A stretch of DNA of 64,000 nt from Henricia sp. BOLD:AAB3569 (GCA_037783545.1 JBBELK010000015.1:1178001-1242000); one strand, 5' to 3'. Positions 36,056-48,646 are shown, counted from the first letter of the stretch. Numbers and translations are program-made. The notes: generated by a model from the letters alone, not told the origin.

Positions 36056-37261
36056 ACCCAACTTTTTTCTTGATGTTGCATGGTTGTGCGCACGACTACT
36101 AAGCAATGCAACAACCACAGTCTAAACATTTTACTGTGAAGAAATGTCTGCACTGGTTAATATTGCTTAACGTACCCTTTAACTCACCGACTTTTGCTGA
36201 ACAAAACTTAAATGTTGATTTATTATTCATTTCCTGTGCTGTTACAATTTGTATAGAAGTAGAATCTTAAAAATTAAACACAAAATGATGAAACATTGAG
36301 TGCCATTTCTACCAAACGATTTTACGATTTCACAATCCTAGCTCCGATACATTTGTCATACATGTAACTAAACAGTTCAAGCGTTTCTAAAATGAGTGGC
36401 CAGTATTCATCACTCTTCTTTCTGGAGGGGACGATAGCTTTTAAGTTCTGCCGACATTCCAGACCAGTTTCACTCTAAATGACCACCATGCCAATTTTGC
36501 CAGGTTTCAGGAAAGCAGAATTGTACAACATGCCGGTGTTTACCCTTGAATGGGTGGAATGAGGCGGGATAAAAACACGCAAGGCTAAGTATGAGAGCCA
36601 AGAACATGTTTGCTTGGGCCCAAAACTAGGCCAATATGTGGAACTTGGAGTGGATGGTCGCCACTCAAAATGTACAGGTTTCTAATGAGACTGCTTTCAA
36701 GGGCAAGAAACCGTGGCCATTATTCAATATACCGGTAGCAGATGAACATTCCTGTAGTCATCTGCAGGCTTGCTAAAAAGCAAGTAAATGTAATTTTACA
36801 TCGAGTGGTAAGTTGAGTGGTACGTCCTAGACATGTGTTTTCGGCTGGCGAGTACGACAATAAATTGAATTTTATGCCGACTGAGATGGGACCCATGCAG
36901 TTGTTCTGTGCGTCTTTCAATAAGAAAATGGTAATACATGTATGTAATATTTTGATGCTGTCCCATTTTTATGAAAATGATCCACATACCGGTACACTAA
37001 TGCTAAATGGATACTAAGTTGATTTCAACCACTCAACCTAGTACATGTACCGTACGCGTACGTCTCACACTTAAGTTTTACAATTAGCAGAGAATACATG
37101 TATTTAGTATTGTCAGAAATATCTAGTACCAGCACTTTAGATTGTACGGTGGAGTTTTAGGACTTTCAAGACGTGTACACTACACACAATAAAACACCTG
37201 CCCTGGGTTGGCCCGTGCAGAAGTGTAACTTGTTTGTTTATTTCACCGTACCAAGCGAGCA

Positions 37262-37812
37262 GGATTGAAGATTTGTTTATTTTATGTACAAGACTCTAGG
37301 ACCCAACAATAATGATGTAAATGTTCCCGATTACCATGATTTATGTAACCAATTTAGACTTGTTCCACTTTCCTGCAGACGAATTGTTAATGATTGTTTA
37401 TTTTTGTATAAAGTATTCCATAATAATTTCACTGTAACTAATGCAGACAAACACATTCTGCATGTCCCAAGGAGTCGCACTGAATTTCTCCAGAATTTCT
37501 ACGACATACAGCGGGCTCCATGTATCTGGGATACATTTAGTTTTATTTATTTCACCCATTTTTCAAATTGTCAAAATTTAGCCTTCTTGTTAGTTTTACT
37601 GACGAAATTTGTTTTCTTGAATATAATTCAAATTACGGAATATGTATTAATTTCAAATTTCATTTTTAATGTACATAGCCTACTTTAATTCTGTTTTTTT
37701 TCTTCATTTTTATGTTTTATGTCATATACATTATTTGTACCTTTCCTATAAATGGCGATTTATTCGCTGTTGGATTTGGTTTTAAAAATGAATAAATAAA
37801 TAAAAAATAAGT
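37262..37812 (+). mobile_element. 5'-truncated non-LTR retrotransposon (LINE) 3' end
   Basis: An open frame from 37284 reads like the last part of a jockey/CR1-type reverse transcriptase ORF: RLVPLSCRRIVNDCLFLYK, then HNNF, then VPRSRTEFLQNFYDIQRAP and WDTF, after which similarity fades into AT-rich 3' sequence. The copy ends in ATGAATAAATAAATAAA, a short tandem tail typical of such LINEs. The catalytic domains are absent. Family assignment is by pattern only, so the clade is uncertain. Confidence 0.72.
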
Positions 37813-38736
37813 ATCTCCAAATTAAACTTGCCCCGAGGTGAAATGAAGTAGGTTTGCAAAATAAACAAGTGTGAAACATTGCGAGGTTGAATGCTAAACT
37901 TGACTCTAGACAGTCACACGCTTGATTTCAACCCGGGTCAATTTCAACCCGGGTCAAAAGACATCTAGTGTGAAGATCCCTCTATATGCAGTCAGCAGAT
38001 ACACCGGGTTTAATTACCTCGATCATTATTGTCAAGTGTGTTCATCCTCCAATGCTTATGACCTGTGGATGTATCTAAATCAAGCCGTAATATCTAATAA
38101 GCCTGTTTAGGCTGCTGGTCTATAATTATTCATTACAAAACGCATTTCCAATATGTGATTTCATGCATTAACTTGACAAGGGACAGACTGAAATGACCTC
38201 TACGGTAATACCCGTGTAAATCATCTTGTAATTAGTTTGGGAGTGAGGCCACTCTCGGAAATCTGCCATGGATACTACAGGGACTAGATCAATAACAGTA
38301 CTACATGTACATGTACAATCCAATTGGAGCCATGTTATGTGCATCCGTATGGGCAGGTGTACGAGCGTGTAGTACACTATACGAACCTGCGTACAAAAGA
38401 GGTCTGCATAAACCAGGTAACACCGTAACTGTGTGGACTTGCACAGGTCCGCAGACGAGTTGTCTTAGCATTTTAAAAAGGATAAGGGGAGGGGGAGGGG
38501 GGTTCAAAAAAAATATAAGGTGTGTAACGATGCCCTTAAACGAATTGTAAAGTTAGGGCGAAATCCTGCGGCAAAAGATATGTGGCAAAATTTTCTACAG
38601 TGCACGAGTACAAAAAGAAGTCCGCATAGTGTATTTGGTAACGGTCTGTGTGTGTCTGCATGTATACTACACGTACACACACCTACCGGTACTCATTTTC
38701 AAAGATTTGACCCTACATAGATCATGTACATGTACT

Positions 38737-39066
38737 ACGGATGGGAATTTACAGTTAATTAATTCAGAAATCGGTTTCCAATTCTTTCAAGTGTCGGTTA
38801 ACCTTTCGGCCGACACTAAAGATTGTTGCTGGTGTTTATAGATGTATTTGCAATGCACACAATACCTATAGGTCCCCAAAATAATCATTTTTACTACAAC
38901 CCCATATAAATTTATTTCAGTTTCATGAAGTCATTACAAATACATGTAACCCTCTGAAAATTATTGTAAATTTTTTTAAATTGGGTTTTGTTTAAACGTT
39001 CGCCAAAACCTGTTTTTCAATTCTTTTTCGGTTAAACAGTTAACCAGTTAAACATCCCATCCCTAT
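38737..39066. mobile_element. Possible hAT-like element with GGGATGGGAA/CATCCCATCCC ends
   Basis: ACGGATGGGAATTTACAG on the left and CAGTTAAACATCCCATCCCT on the right are imperfectly mirrored, and GGTTAACC-like words recur inside (38795 and 39033). No TSD could be read. Confidence 0.45.
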
Positions 39067-39792
39067 CATGTACATTCGAGTAGAATCGATGTTGAAATAT
39101 CCAAAATAAGTAATAATACATGTACATGTAGGTGGTAGCAGATTTCCACTGAGAATAAAAAATAAAAACAACAGTCATTTCAAATGCGATATTGCTGCAA
39201 TATTGAAATTACATTGTATTGAAAACACCAGGTTAAGTAAACAATCCTCTCCCCCACCCCCTCCCCCAAGACATGGTGCAATATTTTACTGTCCAACATA
39301 AATAACCGTATAAATGTATACTGCTGCACCCATATTTCATAATGTGAACAAATCACAGTGCAGATAATTAGTGTGTACATGTGTACCTCAGAAATGACAG
39401 TACAGGGACGGTCCAACCAGAAAACAGCACATAATACATGTATAAATGCTCTATTTTCAATAATAAGATATTGATGCCAGTTGGTTGAACATGAAATGGG
39501 CGTAATTGCTGTCCAAGGCCACGGATTTTATTAAAAAGCAACTGAAATTATCAGCGAGTGCACACACTGCACGGCCATTATTTTAATGATTGCCGGCATT
39601 ACATGTATACACAGATTTTCAAAAGGCAAATGTTTTTGTTTTTAAACTTCAATTTTTAACCTTTAATATTTCCTTTTTAATGAGTGTTTTTGTGTAAATC
39701 CCCTAGGAATCCTTCAGAGAAAGTAAACAAAACATAACCAGGCCTGGAAAAAAATGTTCAACCGCCGACATTATTGATCACACTGAATATTT

Positions 39793-39965
39793 TTCACACA
39801 TTACGCGTGTAAATTGTGACGCGCATCGCCTCACAAAAACTACACATGTACGGTATACAGAATGGTTTTTGTGATTCCATGATTTTCAGTTTGATGGATC
39901 ACAGCAAATTGTTTTCTGCAGCACATTTTTGTACGGTGATGAGCGTCAACATTTATGCATGAAAA
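39793..39965. mobile_element. Worn foldback MITE, probably CACTGAGCC family
   Basis: ATTACGCGTGTAAATTGTGA, GCGCATCGCCTCA, TTTTTGTGATTCCATGATTT and GTGATGAGCGTCAAC follow the order of 48270-48507 and 60616-60832, but the termini have decayed. Confidence 0.4.
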
Positions 39966-40252
39966 AAGAAGTTTTTCAGTTTTTGCCATGATTGGTTTGT
40001 CCTACTTATAAGTTTAAAATGGTGCATCGTCATGGTGCATCATGATTGCATCATACAAGTACATGTAGCTGTCCTCAGCTTCACATTGGGCAGTTATTCA
40101 CGTCCAGGTTCCTACTACATGTACATGTAGTTTAAAATATACAGTTTAAAACCAGTCAACCACACATTCATTCCATTATTCAAATAACTAAAATCTCTCT
40201 CACAGCCGCAAACAAATTGTGCAGACTCCAGTGTGACACAATCCATACACCA

Positions 40253-40272
40253 CCCCCCCCCCCCCCCCCCCC
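40253..40272. repeat. Poly-C tract
   Basis: Twenty consecutive C bases. A glycine-rich minus-strand ORF over it is not a gene. Confidence 0.9.
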
Positions 40273-40711
40273 TAACACGCAACGCAAAATTTGTAATCAG
40301 CAAACAAAATGGCTGCTGTCAAATGTTTCCGGAGGAGTTTGCCAAATTTAATTCAGACACATTCTGAACAGGAAATTGTTCAAATTCGGACGCCACTCAA
40401 GTGGGATTCAGCCCATCTAATCTATCTCTCTCTCAGTCTGAGACAAGTAAAGTGCACTGGGAGCCTTGGGGCTCTACTTTGGGTGCAGGTTTATCAAAGG
40501 TTTTCTCAGGAGAGCTTATAAATGGAGACAGTGTGAAGTTGTTCTCAGGATAAGGGATGAAACTGTTGAATGCCCCAAGCCAAGTACATCTTGAGATGTT
40601 AAAAGCTGATATAGAGTGGGTTAATATGAAGTGTGGCATTAAGTGGACTTGTAAATGACTGTCTACATGCTAAAAAAAAGTTAATTTCAACAAAACAATT
40701 TTATCATGCAG

Positions 40712-40870
40712 GTGCGATGGCTGAGCGGTTTCAAGCTGTTATGAGTGACTAAACTCCCCTTGTTTGTCCTCCAGAAGGAGAGAGTGTACAATAGAGCCAC
40801 GTACCGGTACAGAAACGCATGTGGCTCTATATTTCTCTCCCTATATCTGGAAGACAAACACAGGTGAGTA
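40712..40870 (+). mobile_element. tRNA-like SINE head followed by a short hairpin
   Basis: GATGGCTGAGCGGTTTCAAG is an A-box tRNA-like start. It is followed by an inverted repeat with arms around TTTGTCCTCCAGAAGGAGAG and CTATATCTGGAAGACAAACA and an inner TAGAGCCACG / CATGTGGCTCTA pair. The hairpin may be a separate small MITE inserted in the SINE. Confidence 0.55.
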
Positions 40871-40902
40871 ATTAGGTGACCTTTGACACAGTGAAACCAC
40901 TA

Positions 40903-41234
40903 GACCGTATCGAATAGCTGCCATCCATCTTGTGGGGCAACTTTTGTAGTTTAAATTGGTCAACTATACCCAGCACGATATGTGGCAAAGGGACTCCCCT
41001 AACGCCCCTATACCTCAACACACTCTTCCCTTTTGTTAACGCACCAATCCCCCTAAAAACTGAAAGGAATTCCTTGTATGTTTGACACACAATAGGAAAA
41101 CAATAGGGGGATGCCCTCTGCCACATATCGTGCTGCATATGTGGTCAACAATGTACAACACAAAATGTGTAACCATGCATGTCCTCACGCAACAAAGAAA
41201 CTGCCCTACAAGATGGCAGCTATTCGATATGGTC
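40903..41234. mobile_element. MITE with TA TSD (GACCGTATCGAATAGC ends)
   Basis: Left GACCGTATCGAATAGCTGCC and right GGCAGCTATTCGATATGGTC mirror each other with two mismatches. They are flanked by TA (40901-40902, 41235-41236), consistent with Tc1/mariner-type mobilisation. The interior contains a second mirrored pair, CAGCACGATATGTGGCA / CCACATATCGTGCTG. A fragment lies at 22869-22955. Confidence 0.85.
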
Positions 41235-42514
41235 TATAGCGGTGTTTAGAAAGATTCTGGATTGTTGCCAGTATGTGTATTGCTAATATGCCCTCCGTTT
41301 TGTGTTTTTTTTCATTTTCACCGTTTACATATGATTACCATTGCATTTTAAGTTTACCCAAGACAGTCAATGTAGCTTTTGACTGTCCTGGACAAACTCC
41401 GAAACCAAATATTCAGATTTTTTAAAACCGATTATTCAATCCTCCAATTTCTCAATTTTGCGCAAGCGCCAACGCGACGAAATATATTTTAAACAAACAA
41501 AAACACATGAAGAGTTTACCTGCAAAAGACGTACATGTACGTGTTGTCTCTTTGATTTTTTCTTGAATGCCAGTCACGCAAACACAAAGAGGTTTAAGAC
41601 ATTCACATTTTGTTAAATTTACATTTTGTTGCGTTTTGGCAAATTAGCCAAATTAAATGCTTAGATTTTTGGTTGGATACATTCAATTTCCGTAAAAAGC
41701 CTTCACACGATATTTTAAGACAAGTTTTCCAAATAAAAATACCGGATTAACCTTTTTGTTGCATTGGTTTGGAATATTGAACAATTTGGATCTACATGTA
41801 AATTCTAGCACTTAGAAAATAATTATGCATGCTTAAGGCCGGGGCCTAAATCAATTAAACATACGTGGGTAAAAATGGTTCTGAATTCTCTCAAGGCCTG
41901 GACAAGGGAATACATCAATTTTATTATCAAGCAGGTCATTATCTGGTCATGCAGGAGATGTCTAATATGGAGAGACATGCATGGACGGTTCCCATGAGAG
42001 TTGTGTCAGATACCATATCAAATCACTCATCATGGTGCCCGGTACTCTGTATGTCTGGAATCTTGACTCCCTTAGGTGCACTGGCTTGCAGCCTGCTGAT
42101 CTAGGGTGGCGATTAAAACCATTTCACCCGGGAGACTAATGGATACATTGGTTCCCTGATGCCATTAGGCATTGCTATGGAAACATAGGCTGCATAAAAG
42201 GCGCGGCGTGCTTGCAGCGAAACGAGGATAACAATTTTAAGCACACATCCGTAAACAACGGTAATGGGTTTCTCATATAATTGATTATATACAATGAACC
42301 AGAAACCATTACATTATATATGGGCCTAGTATCATTTTGTTATCTACATGTACATATCCACACACATCACTTTTATAAAATATATTTTAACCATGAATAT
42401 TTGGTGCAGGAAGAAAAATGGTCGTTTCCATATGACAAAATATTTGTCACTTTGCCCAGTTGCACATTCATGCAACATTGAAAGAAAAATAAACAGGTAG
42501 ATTCCTAAGGAAAC

Positions 42515-42615
42515 ACAATGGAATACATGTAATACCACTGCGCCTTATAGCCCAGCTGGTAGAGCCATGTATGTGCAGATCTCGGGTTCGAATCCTCATA
42601 AAGACCATTTCATTT
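42515..42615 (+). mobile_element. tRNA-derived SINE copy
   Basis: CACTGCGCCTTATAGCCCAG then CTGGTAGAGCCATG, followed by CTCGGGTTCGAATCCTC (B box), ATAAAGACC and TTTTTCTCC. Uninterrupted but degenerate relative of 9215-9319 plus 9863-9910. An altered anticodon arm rules out a functional tRNA. Confidence 0.75.
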
Positions 42616-43034
42616 TTCTCCGCTTGTATTTGGTTATTCATTTTCATGGTAATGAAACATCACACCAAAGTGTTTTTATTTAAATTTCTCGTCTAAACTG
42701 AACATTTCTTTACACTATCATGATATCATGATCACATGAATGAAATTTATTTATTTACTGGAAAAATACTAAGCCACCGACACTGTTGTCGCATGCCACA
42801 GATACACCAAACCACTGTACTGGTATTACATCTTTTTCTGGATTCAGACCTACAATGTACAATACCAGTATTAACAACTAACATCTGGCATACATGTAGA
42901 TTGCCCTATGGCGTCACTTCAGGGATTTACAAGGGACTTTGTAATTTTGCTACGTCTTTAATGAGTCTGCCGCCATCTCATTGCTGATGAGGCTGTGTTT
43001 CAACTTGAGCTCCAACGCGCCTCCAGTACAGTGT

Positions 43035-43781
43035 CATATAATGAATTGTTGGCGGCAGAGAAATGACAACATGAAAGCGTGATGGAGTAGTGCATGGGTC
43101 TCATTTGTGTGAAAGAGAAAAATGTTATCCTATCAGCGTATGTACGTGTAATATGTATATAAACTCCTCAACAAAAGTTCGGAAAGTCAAGTTTGACTGA
43201 CGATTTCTCTATTGTTGCAAAATAATTTTCCTTGAATTTTATGTCATTGGAAAGCCATGTTATTCCTCTTTACGATGACGTGTCTTTTGTTATGATTACG
43301 CAATTGATGGATGTGCAGCACAGCTGAATACGGGGGCGGGTGTAAAGTGAAATGTCACAAAATGCATTGCTATTGTCAAAAAGTGCATTGACACATTCCC
43401 ATCCTCCAAGCAAAAGGGGAATGCACTGCATGACAATAGCAGTGAATTTTGTGACATTTCACTTTCCACCCACCCCTGTATTCCGCTATACTGCACATCC
43501 CCTAATTGATTAATCATAACAAATGACACATCACTGTAAAGAGGAATAACAGGGCTTTCCAATTACATGTATACCAAATTCAAGGAAATTGATTTAGTAA
43601 CAAGAGAGAAATCGTCAGTCAAACTTGACTTTCCGAACTTTTTTTGAGGAGTTTATATACATTAATACATGTACATACGCTGATAGGATAACATTATTCT
43701 CTTTCACACAAATGAGACCGATGCACTACTCCATCATGCTTTCAATGTTGTCATTTCTCTGCCGCCAACGATTCATTATAT
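43035..43781. mobile_element. Foldback element, about 745-bp near-continuous palindrome
   Basis: The left arm starts CATATAATGAATTGTTGGCG and the right arm ends CGCCAACGATTCATTATATG. The arms stay aligned inward through GGAGTAGTGCAT, AGCGTATGTAC, AAACTCCTCAACAAAAGTTC, GGAAAGTCAAGTTTGACTGA and GTGCAGCACAGCTGAATAC, to a centre near 43408. Each arm is about 370 bp. The inner pair beginning ATAAACTCCTCA (about 43165-43658) looks like a transposon terminus, so it may be an element within an element. No coding. Confidence 0.88.
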
Positions 43782-43921
43782 GGAGCGTTTATATCGGCAG
43801 ATCCAGTCATTTTTGGGGTTGGGGCCAAGTCATGGGTGAAATTAAATGTTTCTTATTAGACACTACAAATCCATCTCATGCACTCTTTTGATGGCATAAA
43901 TGATGCAGGGTTTTCTTTAGG

Positions 43922-44219
43922 CCCGTTTACACTCGATTCGCCTTTGCCGAATCAAACTTTGCAATTTCCAAAAAGGCGAGCTGAAGCCAGTAAACGCAAA
44001 AGGTAAATTGGGGCGAATCAGACCTGGGTCTGATTCGCCTTTTTAAAGTCACCTTTTGGGTAGTGTAAATGCTAGTACCCGAATACAGATTCGGTAATTT
44101 GAGCGTCCTTGGGGTGGTGCCCACCTTGTGGTACATCGACGAATCCACGCATACGTTGTGGTCTGTAAACAGTGGTAAAGGTGAATTGAAAGCCGAATCG
44201 AGATGTAGTGTAAACGCGG
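43922..44219. mobile_element. MITE with CCGTTTACACTCGATTCG ends
   Basis: CCGTTTACACTCGATTCGCC on the left and GCCGAATCGAGATGTAGTG then TAAACGCGG on the right are imperfect inverted repeats. An internal palindrome reads GGCGAATCAGACCTGGGTCT. Its GTTTACAC start resembles the CTCGGG family, but the interior is unrelated. Confidence 0.75.
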
Positions 44220-44929
44220 CAAACATTTAGTTTTGAGGTTGCAATAAAAATGCCTGGTCTGTATCCACCTTAAATACGGTGTTTGTTACGTTTCCTCTTT
44301 GCTTTTTTATTTTTTAAAACCAGTAATCTAGTTTGTATCCTGCAAAATTGCATACATCAGACAGTTGTTTTAGGAATTGACTATAAACATTAACTGCGAA
44401 TAGTACACTTGGCCTACCCCCGGTACATGTACAAATTTGAGCCTTAAAAAATTTGAGCCTTCGTGTTCTCATCAATTAAATTGAAACCATCATACCACAC
44501 ACACAATGTGAAAACACCTATTTTTATATTTTAATTTTGTGTTTCCTTTTTGGCAATTAAACTTGTCAACTTGTCCATGAATTAGTTTCTGATTGAGTGC
44601 ATAATGAATGTTTAACCAGCCATTATGAGACAAGTGAACTGAAAGTGCCAATATCATCCCCAAGTGTTTTTAAACACTTATCAAGGTTAAGTGTTTTTAT
44701 TGTAGTATGAATTCAAAGGCCGCTATTATGCCATTAAAAATAAATATTAAAACTGGGAAGTGAAGTAGCAACTATTATCTGCAAAATGTGTAACAACCAT
44801 CTTTAAGTGTTGACCAGTATCTGTGAGAAGGCATTTTTCAATGTCTACCAAGGACATATTTGTCTATCTGTCAAAATCCTCAAGTGTTATACATCCATGT
44901 AAGAGTTTGTTTGGACACCTTGGGTTTCA

Positions 44930-45335
44930 GACTACATGTATGCTGTTACCCGGGTTATCTCGGGGTTAACGAACAATTTTAAAACACCGAGATTACCCTG
45001 GTAATTTGGAGCATTCAGACTACACTTCTCGGGGTTAGCAATTCTCCGGGTTAACTGCCTCAAAATCCTACTTAACCCGGGTAATTTCTAACCCTGCTCG
45101 CGAGGTGGGTTAACCCACCAATCTCGGGGTTAACGGCAGCTTTGAGACGATTCTCCGGGTTACCTTTATAGTCTGAAAGCTCAAGGTTTTCTTCTACCCG
45201 GGTACGGCGTCACGGGCCGCGTCATCACCGCAGCCTGCCTTGTGCGGGGTTAGTTTTGTGTGAAACCGATTCTCCGGGTTAACTACCCGGGTAATTAATT
45301 ACCCGGGTAGTTCAAGAGTAGTGTGAAACCTGCAC
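44930..45335. mobile_element. Element rich in CCCGGGTTA / TAACCCGGG palindromes
   Basis: About 400 bp with at least ten copies of CCGGGTTA, CCCGGGTA or CGGGGTTA in both orientations, bounded by TTTCAGACTACATG on one side and TAGTGTGAAACCTGC on the other. Probably a MITE or a compound of two; TSD not resolved. Confidence 0.55.
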
Positions 45336-45540
45336 TTATTTGCGAGTTAAAGGAGCATGCTCTGAATTTCACCACAAATTCATATGAATAGGTGTTTGGT
45401 ACATGTATAACAAAAAGCGGAAAATAGAGTCAGGTGAAACTCAGCCTATGAAACTCCAGCATTTTTGGAGTTGACTCGGGTTCAAAAAAAGAATCACCAT
45501 TCAATTAATAATCAATTCCTTTTTTTCCCCCGGGAAACCT

Positions 45541-45833
45541 TTAAATATACTGACACGTGTGTGTACATTGACGAGACTACATACCGGTATTTTGCAGACG
45601 ACGATCTAAATATTGGCACCAAAATGGCACTAAATCATCCACGAAATGACACCGGCCTATGTGCCACACACACGTTCCTAATTATCAGAGACTGAATACT
45701 CTTGCAGAAGTCAAGTGTCTTGGCTTCAGAATCACTAGGTAATTTCTAGAATCGACAAGCTATCACTGAAATTGAATCTAGATGAATGGGAATCGATTCC
45801 TCAAAAATCTGAAATCGCGATTCCGATTACCTG
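45541..45833 (+). mobile_element. GGCTTGGGCG-family element, copy 2 (left end missing)
   Basis: GCAGACGACGATCTAAATATT, CACACACACGTTCCTAAT, AGACTGAATACTCTTGCA, GGGAATCGATTCCTCAAAAA and ATCGCGATTCCGATTACC match 10065-10320 in order. Confidence 0.75.
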
Positions 45834-45947
45834 CAGTCATTAGAGCAACACACAAGAATGACATCACACACTATGTATAAGTGCACCATAATGGCCCTCT
45901 GCTTTGCCTCGGGCAATTATCCAAGTCCAGTGTCCTAGCCAGTTTTA

Positions 45948-46052
45948 GACCGTGTTTACACTGGTCCCGAGCACGGGATCAAGATTGATCCCCTGATAAG
46001 AATGCATCAGTGTTAACCGCAATGATCCTGAGTGCCGGATTTACATTCTGTT
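45948..46052 (-). mobile_element. MITE, GTGTTTACAC/CTCGGG family, copy 5 (one end)
   Basis: GACCGTGTTTACACTGGTCC, GGGATCAAGATTGATCCCCT, GATAAGAATGCATCAGTG and AACCGCAATGATCC correspond to the right end of copy 1 in reverse. Confidence 0.8.
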
Positions 46053-46799
46053 TAAAACCAGGCAATCATACCATAATTCAATGAACCAGCCTAATAAAAT
46101 AGGACGGTGGCTTTGGACAATTTCTTGAAAACATTGACACAGTTTTCATTATTTTTGCAGAGCGTGGATGAGGTACTGAGCCGACTTAAAAACAGGTTGG
46201 CTTTCATCATACACAACCCTAATCACACATGGAGATCTTTAATAAAAGTCTACTCGGTATCAGTGATGCAAGTACATGTACCAATACTGTGCACAACGGA
46301 AACGCTCCTTTACCCTTTCCAATCGGTAAACGATGTTGCACACCACTACTGACATGTATTAAACTCCATCCCGGAGGCTCTTTTCACAGTCTTGTTGTTA
46401 TCAGAGATAAGCAGGTGTAATGCTCACACACAATTTTGTTCACGCTTTTAATGGAGACTTGAGTTTCATTGCAGTTCATACACGTAATCATACTCCATAA
46501 GACATGGCACACTACAATTTGCTGTCAGCGTAATTCACTCAGTGGAAATAATACATTATGAGCTTAGGAAATGAGCCGCTGGTTATTTTTCATGCAATCC
46601 CAGACGAGACTCCACTGCCAGACAGGTACACTTACTTTTAGGAGGATGTTGGCATTGCTGAAACATTTACATCTAGCAATAAATGTCAAGTAATCAGGCT
46701 GATATTTGATGCAGTTCACAAATTAGTTACGCTTGAAATGAATGCAAAATGCACACATTCATAATAATGTTAGGTTATTATAAAGTACATTTTGCTCAC

Positions 46800-47090
46800 A
46801 ATCCCAATGCACTTTACTACCCCTGGTCAATGGGTTCAATAATACCATTCCGTAAGAACTCAATAATATAATTCCTTAAACCTTCTCAACTCCCTAGGGA
46901 ATATGCAGTCCCATGCAACTTGCATTAGGAACTAATCAAACACATTACTGTGCTACCCTGCAGGTAACCATTACTCCTGGGTGGGGACAGGAATTTGTGG
47001 CAAAGTGCCTTGCCAAAGGGCACACATACTATGGACATGCTGGGTGGGATTTGAATCCACAACCTATGGATTTATATGTAACCAAAGAGT
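46800..47090 (-). mobile_element. tRNA-derived SINE, minus strand
   Basis: ACTACCCCTGGTCAATGGG, CAACTCCCTAGGGAATATGC, ATTACTCCTGGGTGGGGACA, GCAAAGTGCCTTGCCAAAGG and GGATTTGAATCCACAACC are the complements of the tail, TACCTG/ACCCAGG, GGCAAGGCAC and B-box words of the SINE at 20611. A short internal duplication occurs at 46828-46880. Confidence 0.8.
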
Positions 47091-47506
47091 TGGGCGTGGT
47101 TTGCTTCACCACTGGTGTCATAATGTAGTCACTTGACTATCAAACATTTTGGATGAAAGAGGGAAAACGCATCTTTCTGGCAAATTAAAAGCTGCATGCC
47201 CAATTTGTACACATTGAAGATTTAGCACGTTCCACGAGTCTTCGCTCAGACACATGCACTAATTATTACATTCTGCTAGGCAACCCCAGAAGACTAGCTA
47301 TAATGTAAATTGACAAACATCCCGTATGTGCATGTTTCATCAATATTTGGCTGGAACTAAAGGCTGGAGTGCCTAGATGTGTTTTTTTTTTTATGGGTCA
47401 CACACATTTGTTTGGGATTGAATAAATTGGGTGCATGGTTGTTGAAATTTTAATCCAGCTGCTTTTCAACCTGGTTTAAACATCAATGCTGTATACTTTT
47501 AGTGTA

Positions 47507-47681
47507 CAGTAAACTCTCATTATAGCGCTCTTCAAGGGACCGAAATAATTTTAGCTTTATATCCAGAGAGCACTGTAACCAGTGCATACACAATGCAGAG
47601 AATAATGGCTGGGACTTAGAAAAAGGAGCTTTATATCGGAAAGAGCTTTATATCAGGGGGTGTTATAACGAGAGTTTACTG
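47507..47681. mobile_element. pogo/Tigger-like MITE with TA TSD
   Basis: CAGTAAACTCTCATTATAGC and TTATAACGAGAGTTTACTG mirror each other, flanked by TA (47505-47506, 47682-47683). Motifs such as GCTTTATATC repeat inside. CAGT-type ends plus a TA duplication are typical of the pogo branch of Tc1/mariner. 175 bp, non-coding. Confidence 0.9.
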
Positions 47682-48269
47682 TACATTCATAACTTTCTTT
47701 TAAAATCATGAAGTAAAATATTGGGTTAATATTTAAAACAAGTTTCCTGCATTTCAATGTCTTTTTCACATTGTGATTGAACTAGTAAATTTTATCCTCG
47801 ATACAAATGTGGACAAATGTCCATGAATTTGTGAAATCTGGATGCAGCGAAAAGCAACTTGACTCCACCGGGATTTTAAAATAAATTTAAAATAATTAAA
47901 AACGTATCCTGCAGTTCCAACTGATTTTGACAGAATACACGACCACCAGCACGACAGCACGACATACATTGAATCAGCATGCTTATAATATATTCGCCTT
48001 AATTTTAACGCGCACGGGTAATCAGTCACTGAGGCGGCAAGTGCCATTTATCTGTCCTGAAATTGCACTGGCATCAATGCATGAACGGGTCAATGTATAC
48101 GGTCACATGCATTTTTTATACAACTCATCAAGGAGACATGTGGCTATGTACTGGTGTACTGGTACACATGTACGTGGCATTATTTGATCACACACCAGTT
48201 GCATTGTACCGGTACATGTATAAACATCACTGGCCCCCGACATATATTGCTACTGCAGCACCATAGGGT

Positions 48270-48507
48270 GGATTCACACAATCTTGTCCACATGGTATAC
48301 GCATTATTATGACGCGCGTCGCTTCGAGAAAATATGGCACAGAGAGACCCTAGAGTGTAATGACACACTGAAAACCACAAAATCAAGAGTTTTTGTGATT
48401 CCGTGATTATCACTGCGGCTGCGCCGGTTCCATTTCATGTCATTTTTCTCAAGGCAATGTCCGTCAAATTTATGTGTGTAACGCCTGAAAGACACTCAGT
48501 GTGAATA
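48270..48507. mobile_element. Foldback MITE, CACTGAGCC family, worn copy
   Basis: GGATTCACACAATCTTGTCC at the left and CACTCAGTGTGAATATG at the right, with GACGCGCGTCGCTTCGAGAA, ACTGAAAACCACAAAATCA and TTTTTGTGATTCCGTGATTA inside, in the order of 60616-60832. Confidence 0.6.
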
Positions 48508-48646
48508 TGTGTAACCCTAAAAAGTTACAATGCAGATTCACAAGCTGCAAATTGTGACCAGTTTTTAAACCTACTATTTCTTTGAGAGACAAAAACGGTA
48601 TCAAGAAATATTTAATGTCAAACAATTCATCAATAAAGGATACTTC

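Noticed and set aside
36817..37017. 66-codon plus-strand ORF and its minus-strand shadows
   Set aside because: No domain, no upstream promoter or splice support.
42540..42605. Candidate tRNA gene (TAGCCCAGCTGGTAGAGCC ... GGTTCGAATCC)
   Set aside because: Anticodon arm is abnormal and the sequence has the leader and tail of the local SINE family.
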